Positions 1 to 9,160 of a DNA stretch of 64,000 nt are shown here, piece after piece. The notes under the pieces are model-generated. The model was not told the origin of the DNA. It worked only from the letters and a program-made list of their open reading frames with translations, and did no database searches. Made by a program: the position numbers and the translations under genes. Location of the stretch: NCBI GenBank assembly GCA_963800135.1, contig CAWCZR010000003.1, positions 124,001 through 188,000 of the forward strand. Direction: 5' to 3'. Position 1 is the first letter of the stretch, and each line of letters opens with the position of its first letter. The DNA is from DASPSM01 sp963800135. GTDB lineage: Bacteria; Planctomycetota; Planctomycetia; Planctomycetales; Planctomycetaceae.

Positions 1-1119
1 GAGCTGCAGGCGAGCGACGTGCACATCGAGCCGCAGGAAAGCGGACTCACGATCCGCTTCCGCCTGGACGGCATGCTCCGAGTACAACCGGTTCCGCAGG
101 AGATCAATCAGTTTTATGCGGCGATCGTCACGCGACTGAAAATCATGTCGCGGTTGAACATTGCCGAAAAGCGTCTCCCGCAGGACGGCCGCATCAAGCT
201 CAAAGTCTCCGGCCGCGAGATCGACGTCCGCGTTTCGATCATCCCTATGCTCTACGGCGAAGGCGTGGTGCTGCGGTTGCTCGACAAGGAGCGAATGAAG
301 TTCGACTTGAGGGGTGTGGGCATGCCGGAGGAGGTGCTCAAACCGTTCAGCGAGCTGATCTCCCTGCCGCACGGCATCATTCTGGTCACCGGCCCGACTG
401 GTAGCGGAAAGACGACCACGCTTTACGGAGCTTTAAATGCCATTAAGGATCCGACCGTTAAGATCATTACGGTCGAGGATCCCGTCGAATATCACACGAT
501 CGGCATCAGCCAAATCCAGGTTCACTCGAAGATCGGGCTGACGTTTGCCATGGGACTGCGAAGCATTTTGCGTCACGACCCCGACGTGATTCTGATCGGA
601 GAAATCCGTGACGGCGAGACCGCGCAAAGCGCGATCCAGGCGTCGCTGACCGGGCACCTGGTCTTCAGCACGCTGCACACCAACGACGCGTGCGGCGCCT
701 TCACACGGCTGGTCGATATGGGCGTCGAACCGTACCTGGTCGCCAGCACGATCGAAGGCGTGCTCGCCCAACGCCTGGTGCGGTTGCTCTGCCCGCGTTG
801 CAAACAAGCCTATCGGCCCACGGCCGACGATTTACCCCACGATTTTCCCCAGCCGGCGCCGGAAGAACTGTTTCGCCCCGTGGGTTGCCGCGTCTGTCGC
901 GAGACCGGGTACATGGGTCGTTCGGGCGTTTACGAGCTGTTGAAGACGGATTCGACCGTCCGTCACATGTGCGTCGAGCGGGCCAGCTCGGGCGACATCC
1001 TGCAATACGGACTCAAGATGGGAATGAAGACGCTGCGGCAAAGCGGCTACGAAAAGTGCCGCACGGGCACGACGAGTCTCGAGGAAGTCCTGCGAGTCAC
1101 CAAGGGAACGTCACTTTAG
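1..1119 (+). CDS. gspE: Type II secretion / type IV pilus assembly ATPase GspE (5' end outside window)
   Basis: This is the cytoplasmic ATPase that powers pseudopilus assembly in type II secretion. The frame is open from base 1, and the first residues, ELQASDVHIEP, are the conserved start of the GspE/PulE core, so the N-terminal domain lies upstream. The Walker A motif GPTGSGKTTT is at about 391-420. The Walker B/Asp box (LIGEIRDGETA) is near 590-625. The C-terminal part has the GspE tetracysteine zinc site, CPRC near 790 and CRVC near 886. The next gene, gspF, follows after 229 bases in which I see nothing. GspC, GspD and the prepilin peptidase are not in the window. Family assignment is firm. 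GspE rather than PilB follows from the pseudopilin order downstream. Confidence 0.95.
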   Translation, partial: ELQASDVHIEPQESGLTIRFRLDGMLRVQPVPQEINQFYAAIVTRLKIMSRLNIAEKRLPQDGRIKLKVSGREIDVRVSIIPMLYGEGVVLRLLDKERMKFDLRGVGMPEEVLKPFSELISLPHGIILVTGPTGSGKTTTLYGALNAIKDPTVKIITVEDPVEYHTIGISQIQVHSKIGLTFAMGLRSILRHDPDVILIGEIRDGETAQSAIQASLTGHLVFSTLHTNDACGAFTRLVDMGVEPYLVASTIEGVLAQRLVRLLCPRCKQAYRPTADDLPHDFPQPAPEELFRPVGCRVCRETGYMGRSGVYELLKTDSTVRHMCVERASSGDILQYGLKMGMKTLRQSGYEKCRTGTTSLEEVLRVTKGTSL

Positions 1120-1348
1120 CGTGCTAGAGGGCGTGGTCTGGCCGCCGATCTCAGCTTGGATCTCGGCCACCCGGGACCAGCATGGTGGTCGCCAAGTGCG
1201 CTGAACTTTGCGGTGGAAGAGGATCATTGGTTCCGAGCTTCCGGGAGGATTCTAGCGGAAGTCGCTCGGCGTCGAACGAATCGGTCAGAAAGAGATCAGT
1301 GCGGAGACGAAAGGCGGCACGAGCCGCGTCTGGGTAGTCAGGTCGAGC

Positions 1349-2557
1349 ATGTCCGATTTCCAATACGTAGCACGGGCCGCCGGCGGGAAGCAGGTCACGG
1401 GGGTCCTGTCCGCGGGGACCGAACAGGAAGCGCTCAGCCAGTTGGCGGGCAAGGCGCTCTTTCCCCTGCGGCTGAACCTGGCACCCGCGGCGGTGGCCCA
1501 ACGCAAGGTGCGCACGCGCCGCGTGCGCCCCAAGCACCTGGCAATCGCGTACAGCCAGCTGTCGGACTTGCTCCGCTCAGGCGTTCCTCTGCTGCGGTCC
1601 CTGGAGCTCCTTGAACGCAAGGCCGGACAGTCGTCGCTCAAGGCGGTGCTGGAAATGGTTCGGCAGGATGTCGCCGAAGGAACGCGGCTCGGCGAAGCGA
1701 TGCGCAAACATCCCAAAGTCTTCAACGACCTGGCGGTGAGTATGGTCCGCGCGGGCGAGGAAGGGGCCTTCCTCGAAGACGTGCTGAAGCGGATCGCCGA
1801 CTTCACCGACCACCAGGAAATGCTCAAGAGCCGCGTCGTCGGCGCCATGGTTTACCCGGCGTTCCTCGTGGTGATGGGGACGGCCGTCGTCACGGCGATG
1901 TTGACCTTCTTCGTCCCCAAATTCACGCCGATCTTCGAGCGAATGTCGCAAAAGGGAAGCCTGCCGGCCGCCACCACGTGGCTCTTGTGGCTGAGCGATA
2001 CCTTGCAGCAATACGGACTGATTCTGCTGTTGGTCGGGGGCGGTCTCGGGGCCTACTTGTGGCGGCTCGCTCAGACCGATGCAGGTCGGCTCTGGTTCGA
2101 CAAGGCGCGGCTGCGAATCGTCGGCGCCGGTCCGATTTTCCGCAACTTTGCCATTTCGCGGTTCTGCCGCATCCTGGGCACGCTCTTGAAGAACGGCGTC
2201 CCCATTCTCGAAAGCCTGAGAATCGCCAAGGACGCGACGGGCAACAAGGTTTTGGCGGCGGCCATCAGCAATGCGGCCGACAACGTCTCGACCGGTAAAT
2301 CGCTGGCCGATCCGTTGTCGCAGTGCGGTGAGTTCCCCGCGGAAATCGTGGAGATGATCGCCGTCGGCGAAGAAGCCAACAACCTCGAACAGGTGCTGAT
2401 CGACGTGGCCGACACGCTCGAGCGGCAGACCAACCGAACGCTCGACATGTTCGTGCGAATGCTCGAACCGATCATGCTCACCGTGATGGCCGGCATCGTG
2501 CTCTTCGTCGTGGTGGCGCTGTTGCTGCCGATTCTGCAGTCGTCGACGGTGTTCTAA
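1349..2557 (+). CDS. gspF: Type II secretion inner-membrane platform protein GspF
   Basis: GspF is the polytopic inner-membrane platform that couples the GspE ATPase to pseudopilus growth. At 402 residues it has normal family length. Two homologous GspF domains of about 120 residues are visible: the first around residues 70-190, with RSGVPLLRSLELLE and VRAGEEGAFLEDVL, and the second around 270-390, with LKNGVPILESL and IAVGEEANNLEQVL. Three hydrophobic segments lie near 165-195, 215-240 and the C-terminus (LTVMAGIVLFVVVALLLPIL). The ATG at 1349 begins MSDFQYVARAAGG, which is the usual GspF opening. It sits between gspE and the major pseudopilin on the same strand. Confidence 0.95.
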   Translation: MSDFQYVARAAGGKQVTGVLSAGTEQEALSQLAGKALFPLRLNLAPAAVAQRKVRTRRVRPKHLAIAYSQLSDLLRSGVPLLRSLELLERKAGQSSLKAVLEMVRQDVAEGTRLGEAMRKHPKVFNDLAVSMVRAGEEGAFLEDVLKRIADFTDHQEMLKSRVVGAMVYPAFLVVMGTAVVTAMLTFFVPKFTPIFERMSQKGSLPAATTWLLWLSDTLQQYGLILLLVGGGLGAYLWRLAQTDAGRLWFDKARLRIVGAGPIFRNFAISRFCRILGTLLKNGVPILESLRIAKDATGNKVLAAAISNAADNVSTGKSLADPLSQCGEFPAEIVEMIAVGEEANNLEQVLIDVADTLERQTNRTLDMFVRMLEPIMLTVMAGIVLFVVVALLLPILQSSTVF

Positions 2558-2673
2558 ACGTTGCTGAAAAAACAAAGACTTTGTTTGTGAATTCTGAAAG
2601 CCCAAAACTGAAACCGAACCCCCCGGTTTTGCCAACAAACCCTCAACCTGTGCCATTCGAAAGGATTGGAAAC

Positions 2674-3120
2674 ATGCGTAGCCAGCGTCTCCGTCGAGCC
2701 AAGCGTTCGGGCTTTACCCTGATCGAAGTTTTGCTGGTCGTCGCGATTCTGGGCGTGATCGCCGCGGCCGTCGTGCCGGCTCTCTTGGGCCGCCAACAGG
2801 CCGCTTATGAGCAGCAGACCCGCAACAACGTCAAGACCCTGCAGCAGATTCTCACCATGTACGCTCTCGACCACGACGGGCAGTATCCGTCGGGCGGCCG
2901 CGAGGCGCTCACCTCGTTGACGAGCGCCGCGGACTATCACGGCAAGAAGATCGGCGCCTACATGGACGCCACGCCGAAGGACGCCTGGGGCGAGCAGCTG
3001 TACTACGAATACCCGACCAGCAAAGGCAAGGGCGACAAGCCGGCCGTCTGGTCGTCGGGACCGAATCGTCAGAACGAAGACGGCTCGGGCGACGACATCA
3101 ACAGTTGGAGCGAACAATAA
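2674..3120 (+). CDS. gspG: Major pseudopilin GspG
   Basis: The major subunit of the type II secretion pseudopilus, 148 residues. I start it at the ATG at 2674 rather than at the upstream in-frame start at 2581, because this start has an AAGGA-type ribosome site just before it and leaves a short basic leader. The leader runs into the prepilin cleavage motif SGFTLIEVLLVVAILGV, with Glu at +5 of the mature protein. The C-terminal half has the GspG pattern YALDHDGQYPSG, then DAWGEQLYYEYP, and an acidic end (GSGDDINSW) that matches the calcium site of GspG proteins. Confidence 0.93.
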   Translation: MRSQRLRRAKRSGFTLIEVLLVVAILGVIAAAVVPALLGRQQAAYEQQTRNNVKTLQQILTMYALDHDGQYPSGGREALTSLTSAADYHGKKIGAYMDATPKDAWGEQLYYEYPTSKGKGDKPAVWSSGPNRQNEDGSGDDINSWSEQ

Positions 3121-3150
3121 TCGTCGCAGACCAGCGGCAGGGCCAATTTC

Positions 3151-3846
3151 ATGCAGGATAGGGCGCGATCCGGGCAGATTCGATCCGCGGCAAGCTGGCC
3201 CGCCGCGGGTCGGTGCGCGCCCGGTCGCCGCGGCCGTTCGCGGGTCGGCTTCACCCTGCTCGAGCTGTTGCTCGTGATCGGCATTTTGATGATCTGCGCG
3301 GGGGCGGTCGCGCCGTCGGTCATGGGGGTGCTGGCCAATTATCATCTGAAGGATGGGACGCAGCAGGTGCAAGCGGCGCTTGCCGGCACACGCGTGCACG
3401 CAATCGACGCTACGTCGACCTATCAGTTTCGCTTCGAGCCGGGGGGCCGCCGCTACGTGGCCGTGCCGATCGACATCGAAGTCCTGAGTTCTCCGGGAAC
3501 GGCCCTGAGTTCCGATGGAGCGTCGCTGGCTCCGGGGATGTTTGTCGCAGGGACTCTGCCGGAGACGCTTTCGTTTCAAGTCAGCACGTCGAGCGCACCG
3601 CCGCCGGACTCGCCCCCGCTGCCCGCCTCGGGCGATCCGGGCTGGCTGGCCGGAATGGCAAAGCTGCCTAACGCGCAAGAGTACGCGTCGGCCACCTGGT
3701 CCGATCCGATTTACTTCCATGTCGACGGCACTGCCTCCGACGCCACCTTCGCGATCGTCGACACGCGCGGGTCGGGTTATCGCATCACCGTCCGCGAGGT
3801 CACGGGTGAGATCTTCGTCAAAACTCTCGAGACGGAGGCTCGCTGA
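3151..3846 (+). CDS. gspH: Minor pseudopilin GspH-like
   Basis: A 231-residue pseudopilin. An Arg-rich leader of about 33 residues precedes the methylation and cleavage motif VGFTLLELLLVIGIL, followed by one hydrophobic helix. The rest is a beta-rich globular domain with the GspH-like stretch LAGTRVHAIDATSTYQFRF and an unusually Pro/Ser-rich loop around residues 148-160. The stop codon overlaps the next ATG by one base, so it is translationally linked to gspI. The H assignment rests on operon position, because minor pseudopilins diverge strongly. Confidence 0.82.
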   Translation: MQDRARSGQIRSAASWPAAGRCAPGRRGRSRVGFTLLELLLVIGILMICAGAVAPSVMGVLANYHLKDGTQQVQAALAGTRVHAIDATSTYQFRFEPGGRRYVAVPIDIEVLSSPGTALSSDGASLAPGMFVAGTLPETLSFQVSTSSAPPPDSPPLPASGDPGWLAGMAKLPNAQEYASATWSDPIYFHVDGTASDATFAIVDTRGSGYRITVREVTGEIFVKTLETEAR

Positions 3847-4349
3847 TGAAGCGCCGAGCGAAAAACCGCAGCATCGCAAGGGCCGGCGGGTTTTCACAGC
3901 ACCAAGGCCTCACCCTGTTTGAAGTGGTCATCGCGATGGCAATTTTCGCCGGCGCGATCACCGCGCTGTCGCAGGCTCTCGCGACGGCCACGCGGGCGGC
4001 CCTCCAGGCGCGATTGCAGTCGCAGGCCGTCCTGCTGTGCCAAACGAAAATGGCCGAAGTCGTCGGCGGGGCAATTCCCAGCAGCGGGTCGGGCGAGTCG
4101 TCGTTTAGCGAGCCGGGACTCGAGGGCTGGACGTATAGCGTCAATGTGAGCCCCGGCGCACATACGGGGATTAATCAGGTTGAGGTGACCGTCCAATGCC
4201 GCGAGGCGCAGCAGGCGGTCGATGCATCGTTCACGATGACTCGCCTCGTCCGCGACCAGCAAGCCTTCGTCAGCAGTGCCATCCAAGCCGCCAAGCAGAA
4301 AGCCCTGCAGTCGGGACTGACTCAGCAGCAATCGCAGGCCAGCCAGTGA
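3846..4349 (+). CDS. gspI: Minor pseudopilin GspI-like
   Basis: A 167-residue pseudopilin that starts one base inside the previous stop codon. It has a basic leader, then the prepilin motif QGLTLFEVVIAMAIFAGA, which carries Leu where most pseudopilins have Phe but keeps Glu at +5. The body contains LLCQTKMAEVVGG, the place where GspI family proteins have their conserved xxKMxE pattern. Together with GspJ and GspK it should form the tip of the pseudopilus. The C-terminus is Gln-rich and probably disordered. Confidence 0.82.
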   Translation: MKRRAKNRSIARAGGFSQHQGLTLFEVVIAMAIFAGAITALSQALATATRAALQARLQSQAVLLCQTKMAEVVGGAIPSSGSGESSFSEPGLEGWTYSVNVSPGAHTGINQVEVTVQCREAQQAVDASFTMTRLVRDQQAFVSSAIQAAKQKALQSGLTQQQSQASQ

Positions 4350-4359
4350 GAATCGCCCC

Positions 4360-5415
4360 GTGAAGCAGCTCACCCTCCAATCAATGCGTGAAGGGCACAG
4401 GCTCGCCGGCCGTCGGCGCAGCCGCGCGGCCTTTACGTTGATCGAGGTGATCCTGGCACTTGGGCTGAGCGCTCTTTTGATTCTCTCCATCGCTTCCGCG
4501 ATCGACTTGTACCGCCGGATGACGACGGCCGCCACGGATGATATGAGCGAAACGCGGCTCGTGCGGGCCGTTTTTGCCAAGCTCGAAGTCGATCTCCGCG
4601 ACCTCGTCCCTCCGCAGCCAATCGCTGCCACCGCCACGACGACCGCGGGCTCCAGTTCTGGCAGCAGCAGCTCGAGCTCCGGCAGCAGCTCCGGCTCTAA
4701 GAGCGGTTCCAGCTCCGGCAGTAGTTCCAGCTCGAGCTCCAGTTCGTCCAGCACGCAAAGCGCTCAGGGCACCGATCCGCTTCAATACGTCTACTCGCGA
4801 AGCGTGTTCGGGCTCTATGGCGATGCGAATTCGCTGGTCCTCAACACGCTGACGCCGCATCCCCTCCCGCTGGCCGCCCAGCAACAGACGGGAGCACAGT
4901 CGGCTTCGCAGACCTCAAGCGCCGGTCCCTCGCAAATCTCGGGCGTGCACGGCGACATGAAGGTGGTCGCGTACTTTGTGTTGGGCGGCCCCCAGTCTCC
5001 CATTTTGGCGGCCGGCGGTTCCGGACAGATGACGCCCGATGGCAAAGAGATCACCGCCGGACTAGCGCGTGTGGAAGGCGAGCGGACCGCGATCGGCTAC
5101 GCGATTGAAACTGGGTCGACATCGTCACTGCGCGCCCGCGTCGTCGCACCGGAGATCGAGTCGATCGGCTTTCGCTACTTTGACGGCACCACCTGGCAGA
5201 CGAGCTGGAGCGGCGCGACCTTGCAGAGCCTGCCGCAAGCCGTCGAAATCACAATCAGCGTCGGGAAAAACGATCCGTACAACGCCCGGACGCAGGCCAG
5301 TCAGGACCAGCCGTCCCGCAGCTATCGCCACGTCGTTGCGATCACAAGCTCGGCGGCGCCCCAACCGATCTCGCAGCAAACGATCAACAGCACCGTTACC
5401 AACATGACCCAATGA
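4360..5415 (+). CDS. gspJ: Minor pseudopilin GspJ-like with Ser-rich insert
   Basis: A 351-residue pseudopilin, longer than usual for GspJ. The start is the GTG at 4360, ten bases after the gspI stop; an ATG at 4384 is an alternative. The cleavage motif RAAFTLIEVILALGLSALL is followed by one hydrophobic helix. Residues about 97-131 are an almost pure Ser/Gly tract, encoded at 4648-4752, that interrupts the normal fold and accounts for the extra length. The C-terminal globular part (ESIGFRYFDGTTWQTSW) is typical of GspJ. The last four bases overlap gspK in an ATGA arrangement. Confidence 0.85.
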   Translation: MKQLTLQSMREGHRLAGRRRSRAAFTLIEVILALGLSALLILSIASAIDLYRRMTTAATDDMSETRLVRAVFAKLEVDLRDLVPPQPIAATATTTAGSSSGSSSSSSGSSSGSKSGSSSGSSSSSSSSSSSTQSAQGTDPLQYVYSRSVFGLYGDANSLVLNTLTPHPLPLAAQQQTGAQSASQTSSAGPSQISGVHGDMKVVAYFVLGGPQSPILAAGGSGQMTPDGKEITAGLARVEGERTAIGYAIETGSTSSLRARVVAPEIESIGFRYFDGTTWQTSWSGATLQSLPQAVEITISVGKNDPYNARTQASQDQPSRSYRHVVAITSSAAPQPISQQTINSTVTNMTQ

Positions 5416-7133
5416 TCCGAACGGTGAAGATCCCGATGAAACGACCTATCTCCAAACCGTTTGCCTCTCGACAGGCCACCGTCCTGTTGATCGTCCTCGT
5501 CATCATTGTGTTGTTGGCGCTGGCTGCCTACACGCTCGTGGAGATGTGTGTCGCCGAGAACGAAGCCACGAACCGCTTCGGTCGCTCGGCCCAGGCCCGC
5601 GCCTTCGCCGAGTCGGGCATCGACATGGCCGTCACCATCTTGAGCGACCCGACCGAGCGCCTGCAGCCGGAGTTCGTGATGAACCGGCCCGACGCGCTTG
5701 AGGCCGTTGTGGTCAAGCAGTCCGACGTTCCCCGCGGCCGCGGCCGCTTCAGCGTCATCGCGGGCGACTCCAGCGACCCTGCCGCCAAGGGCGTGCGCTA
5801 CGGGCTGACGGACGAGTCGGGCAAGTTGAATCTCAACGCGCTGGCTTTGTGGCAGCAGAACTCGGCCCTGAACATCAACGACACGACGGCCCGCAACTTT
5901 CTCCTCAACCTGCCCTACATGACGAACGACCTGGCCGACGCCATCCTGGATTTCATCGATCCGGATGACACGGCCCGCCAATACGGCGTCGAGAGTGACT
6001 ACTATTCGACCCTCTCGCCCCCGTACCGCGCCGCCAACGGACCGCTCCAAAGCCTCGACGACTTGCTGCTGGTCAAAGGGGTCACGCCGGCTCTGCTCTA
6101 CGGTGAAGACCTCAATCGCAACGGCGTCATGGATCCCGGCGAGGACGTCAACGGCGACGGGTATTTCGACCGCGGTTGGTCAGCCTACTTTACGGTCTAT
6201 AGTGCCGAGCGGAACATTCAGCAGGACGGCTCTTCGAGGATCAATATCAATCAACAGGACCTGCCGGGGCTCTATGACCAGTTGGCCGGCTTGCTCGGCG
6301 TGAAGCAGGCCCAGTACATCGTGGCCTGGCGGATGAACGGCGCCGCAGCCACGACCAGCAGCGGGGGCGGGGGCGGCGGTCGCGGCGGTTCCGGCAGTAG
6401 CTCGGGGGGCAGTTCGAGCAGCTCGTCGAAGAGCAGTTCGGGGGGCGGATCCGGCGGCGGCTCGAGCGGGCAGACCAATGGCAGCTCGGGCAACGCGCCC
6501 AGCCGCGGCAATCGCAACAGCAGTCAGACCGCCCTGCGCGACGGGCTACAGATCCCCATGCCGCCAGCAACCGGCAGCCACACATTCACCTCGGTCTACC
6601 AGGTGATCGGCGGCACGGTCCGCGCAACTGTCAACGGCCGGGCGACAACGCTCACCAGTCCGTTCTCCTCCTCACAGAGCCAGATCGCCACGTATCTCCC
6701 ACAACTGCTCGATCAGCTGACGCTCACGGACGACCTGTTCATCCAGGGCAGAGTCAACGTCAACACCGCCCCGATCCAGGTCCTGCTTGGCCTGCCGAAT
6801 ATGACGGTGCAACTGGCCACTCAGATCAGCGCCGCCCAAACGGCCGGCAGCACGTCGCAGGCGGCCAGCTCGCAGAGCCCGCGGGCCACCAATGCGTGGC
6901 TGGTGATGGAAGGGTTCTGCTCCGCCAACACGATGCAGGGGCTCGACCCCTACCTGACCGCCCGCGGCGACGTCTACCGCGCCCAGTCGGTCGGCTACTT
7001 TGACGACGGAGGGCCGGTTGTGCGGCTTGAAGCGGTGATCGATGCGGCCGTTCAGCCCGCGCGAATCCTCAACATCCGCGACCTGAGCGAACTCGGCCGC
7101 GGATTTACGCGACAACAGTTAGGAGTGCCTTGA
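5412..7133 (+). CDS. gspK: Pseudopilus tip protein GspK-like with Gly/Ser-rich insert
   Basis: A 573-residue minor pseudopilin. An N-terminal hydrophobic helix (TVLLIVLVIIVLLALAAYTL) is followed by the Glu-containing segment expected in GspK (ENEATNRFGRSAQARAFAESG). The GspK helix-hairpin-helix-like regions are seen at YGLTDESGKLNLNAL and in the RVNVNTAPIQVLLGLP segment. A Gly/Ser tract of about 45 residues near residues 316-360 separates two halves of the protein. The motif DLNRNGVMDPGEDVNGDG near residue 234 looks like a calcium-binding loop. It overlaps gspJ by four bases. GspK normally caps the pseudopilus through its contacts with I and J. Confidence 0.88.
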   Translation: MIRTVKIPMKRPISKPFASRQATVLLIVLVIIVLLALAAYTLVEMCVAENEATNRFGRSAQARAFAESGIDMAVTILSDPTERLQPEFVMNRPDALEAVVVKQSDVPRGRGRFSVIAGDSSDPAAKGVRYGLTDESGKLNLNALALWQQNSALNINDTTARNFLLNLPYMTNDLADAILDFIDPDDTARQYGVESDYYSTLSPPYRAANGPLQSLDDLLLVKGVTPALLYGEDLNRNGVMDPGEDVNGDGYFDRGWSAYFTVYSAERNIQQDGSSRININQQDLPGLYDQLAGLLGVKQAQYIVAWRMNGAAATTSSGGGGGGRGGSGSSSGGSSSSSSKSSSGGGSGGGSSGQTNGSSGNAPSRGNRNSSQTALRDGLQIPMPPATGSHTFTSVYQVIGGTVRATVNGRATTLTSPFSSSQSQIATYLPQLLDQLTLTDDLFIQGRVNVNTAPIQVLLGLPNMTVQLATQISAAQTAGSTSQAASSQSPRATNAWLVMEGFCSANTMQGLDPYLTARGDVYRAQSVGYFDDGGPVVRLEAVIDAAVQPARILNIRDLSELGRGFTRQQLGVP

Positions 7134-7203
7134 CCACCCGACAGGGGGGTCGGGCGAGCCGTAAAATGGACCTAGGCTTAAGGAATCCGTCACAAACACC
7201 AAG

Positions 7204-7247
7204 GTCGCCCTATCAGGCGTGACGTGCGCCTGATTCGTGCGGGCGAC
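7204..7247. promoter_or_regulatory. Nested hairpin between gspK and the gspL-like gene
   Basis: In the 158-base gap, GTCGCCC (7204-7210) pairs with GGGCGAC (7241-7247). Inside it ATCAGGCG (7212-7219) pairs with CGCCTGAT (7227-7234) around a seven-base loop. There is no T-tract after it, so it is not a standard terminator. It could act as an mRNA-stability or translation-control element. Confidence 0.45.
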
Positions 7248-7291
7248 TTTGAGTTCTGAACGGCGGACTTTGGACTAACTTCGAGAGATCG

Positions 7292-9118
7292 ATGGCCGAC
7301 TATCTTGCACTCGATTGGGACGACCAGCGACTGGTGGGCGTGGCGGCGCACTTGGCGTCGAAAAACGTCCAAGTTCGCGCGGTCCTGGATTTCAAGTGGG
7401 CGGAAGGGGAGACTCCTTCGGAGCAGCCGGGAGCCGCCGGCAAGCGGCTGCGGGCGGAGCTGGACCTGGTCTCCGCGTCGAACGGACCGGTGATCGTTTC
7501 GCTGCCGCGCGAGGAGGCGATCGTGCGGCTGCTCGAGCTGCCCGAGTGCAGCGACGAAGAGCTGCCCGAACTGGTCCGCTTCCAGGCCGTCACGCGTTCG
7601 GCCGTGCCGCTCGAAAAACTCCTGCTCGACTACCTGCCGTTGCCCGCGCTAGAAGAAGCGCCGGGACGTCGCGTCTGGATGGCGACGATCGGCAAACCAT
7701 TCGCCGACCGCGTGCAGGCGCTGTTATCGGCCGCCGGATTGCAGGCCGAGGCGATCGGACTCAGCTCGCTCGGTGCGGCCGAGCTCATTGCACACCAGAC
7801 GGGGGCGTCCGGCGCGGCCGCGGACCCCGCGATTGTTGTTGTCACCTGCGTCGATCAGCGGGTCGAGGTGACGGCCATCTGGCAGAGCCGCATCGTGCTG
7901 ATGCACTCTGCCACGCTCTCCGCTCACGACACTCCTGAAGATCAGCTCGCACAGATCCTGGCCGAGACCTCCCGCGCGACCGTCGCCTTGTCGCAGGCGG
8001 CGCCCGGCGTGCAGATCGGGTCCGGCTGGCTGATCGGCACTCGCGCTGATCGCTCGTCGCTGGCGGAAAAACTCTCCGAGCGGTTCGCATTCAAATTCCA
8101 CCTGCTGACCGATCCCGCCTCGACTCCGGGCGTGACGAACGACGCCGGTTCCGCCCTGCTCGATGCTCCGCTGGCCTGGCCGGCTTTGGGGCTGCTGCTG
8201 GAACACACGAATCAGCAAATCGACGCGGTCGATTTTCTGCATCCGCGCCGCCAACACCCCAAGCCCGATCGCCGCAAGCTTTACATGATCTTGGGGGCGG
8301 TGGCCGCTGTGCTGCTCTTGGTGGGCATCTGGGGGGCCATTCAACGCAAGGTCTGGCAGTTGGACGACGACATCGCCTCGATCGACGCCAGCAACAAGAA
8401 AGCCCAGGATCTGCTTAAGAAAAATGCCCCGCTGCTCGAGACGGCCGGCTCGGTCGACGATTGGACGCAGCGTGATATCGACTGGCTCGAGCAGTTCCGC
8501 GTGATCGAGCAGGCCAAGGGCGGTGCCGACAAGCTGTACCTCACCATGTTCGACGCGAACGTCGGCACGCGCGACAAGCTGGCGACGATCGTGGCGGCCG
8601 GCCGGGCCAAGCTGCCCAACGAGGTCGACGACTTCGAGGACCACCTGCACGACCAAGGTTTTCGCGTCACGCCGAAGGAAATCTCCGAGGACACGAGCGA
8701 TCGGCTCTATCCGGTGAAAATCGACCTGAATCTCGACATCGTGCCCAAGTCGGCGGGAGCGGCCGAGCCGAAAGCCGGCCCCGGCATCACGCGACCTGGA
8801 GCACATCCTCCCGCCACACCGAGCAACTCGTCGAGCGCGCCGGCGTCCGCACCCGCTACGTCGACTCCGCCGCCGGCGTCGACACCGACCGCGTCGAACA
8901 CGCCGGCGCCGGCCGTGCCGAACCCGGCGCCTGTGGCTGCCGCTGCGCCGCAGCAAGCCGTCAACGAGCCGGTCCAGACGCCGACCGCCGTCCAACCGGC
9001 AAACGGGCAACAGTCGGACAATCCCATGCAGATGCCCGAAGTCGAGGGACAGCCCGCAATGGACACCGGCACGAACGGTCCGTCGCCCATGCCTCAACCG
9101 CCGACGAGCAAGGGCTAA
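7292..9118 (+). CDS. GspL-like actin-fold / PilM-PilN-type secretion protein
   Basis: A 608-residue protein in the GspL position. Residues 1 to about 310 form an ATPase-like PilM/GspL domain (MADYLALDWDDQ at the start; LPREEAIVRLLELP; LGLLLEHT). A single transmembrane helix lies near residues 331-350 (MILGAVAAVLLLVGIWGAI), followed by a coiled-coil and PilN/GspL-type periplasmic region to about 490. The last 110 residues are Pro/Ala/Ser-rich and probably disordered. GspL links the cytoplasmic ATPase to the pseudopilus machinery through GspM. I leave the symbol blank because the sequence mixes GspL and PilM/PilN character. Confidence 0.8.
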   Translation: MADYLALDWDDQRLVGVAAHLASKNVQVRAVLDFKWAEGETPSEQPGAAGKRLRAELDLVSASNGPVIVSLPREEAIVRLLELPECSDEELPELVRFQAVTRSAVPLEKLLLDYLPLPALEEAPGRRVWMATIGKPFADRVQALLSAAGLQAEAIGLSSLGAAELIAHQTGASGAAADPAIVVVTCVDQRVEVTAIWQSRIVLMHSATLSAHDTPEDQLAQILAETSRATVALSQAAPGVQIGSGWLIGTRADRSSLAEKLSERFAFKFHLLTDPASTPGVTNDAGSALLDAPLAWPALGLLLEHTNQQIDAVDFLHPRRQHPKPDRRKLYMILGAVAAVLLLVGIWGAIQRKVWQLDDDIASIDASNKKAQDLLKKNAPLLETAGSVDDWTQRDIDWLEQFRVIEQAKGGADKLYLTMFDANVGTRDKLATIVAAGRAKLPNEVDDFEDHLHDQGFRVTPKEISEDTSDRLYPVKIDLNLDIVPKSAGAAEPKAGPGITRPGAHPPATPSNSSSAPASAPATSTPPPASTPTASNTPAPAVPNPAPVAAAAPQQAVNEPVQTPTAVQPANGQQSDNPMQMPEVEGQPAMDTGTNGPSPMPQPPTSKG

Positions 9119-9160
9119 CCGCAATACTCAAGAGGCCACCGGCCCAAAGAATTCAATCCA

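Noticed and set aside
433..807. Long minus-strand frame inside gspE, and many similar frames opposite other genes
   Set aside because: High GC opens antisense frames throughout. These lack family motifs, and the opposite strand encodes clear proteins.
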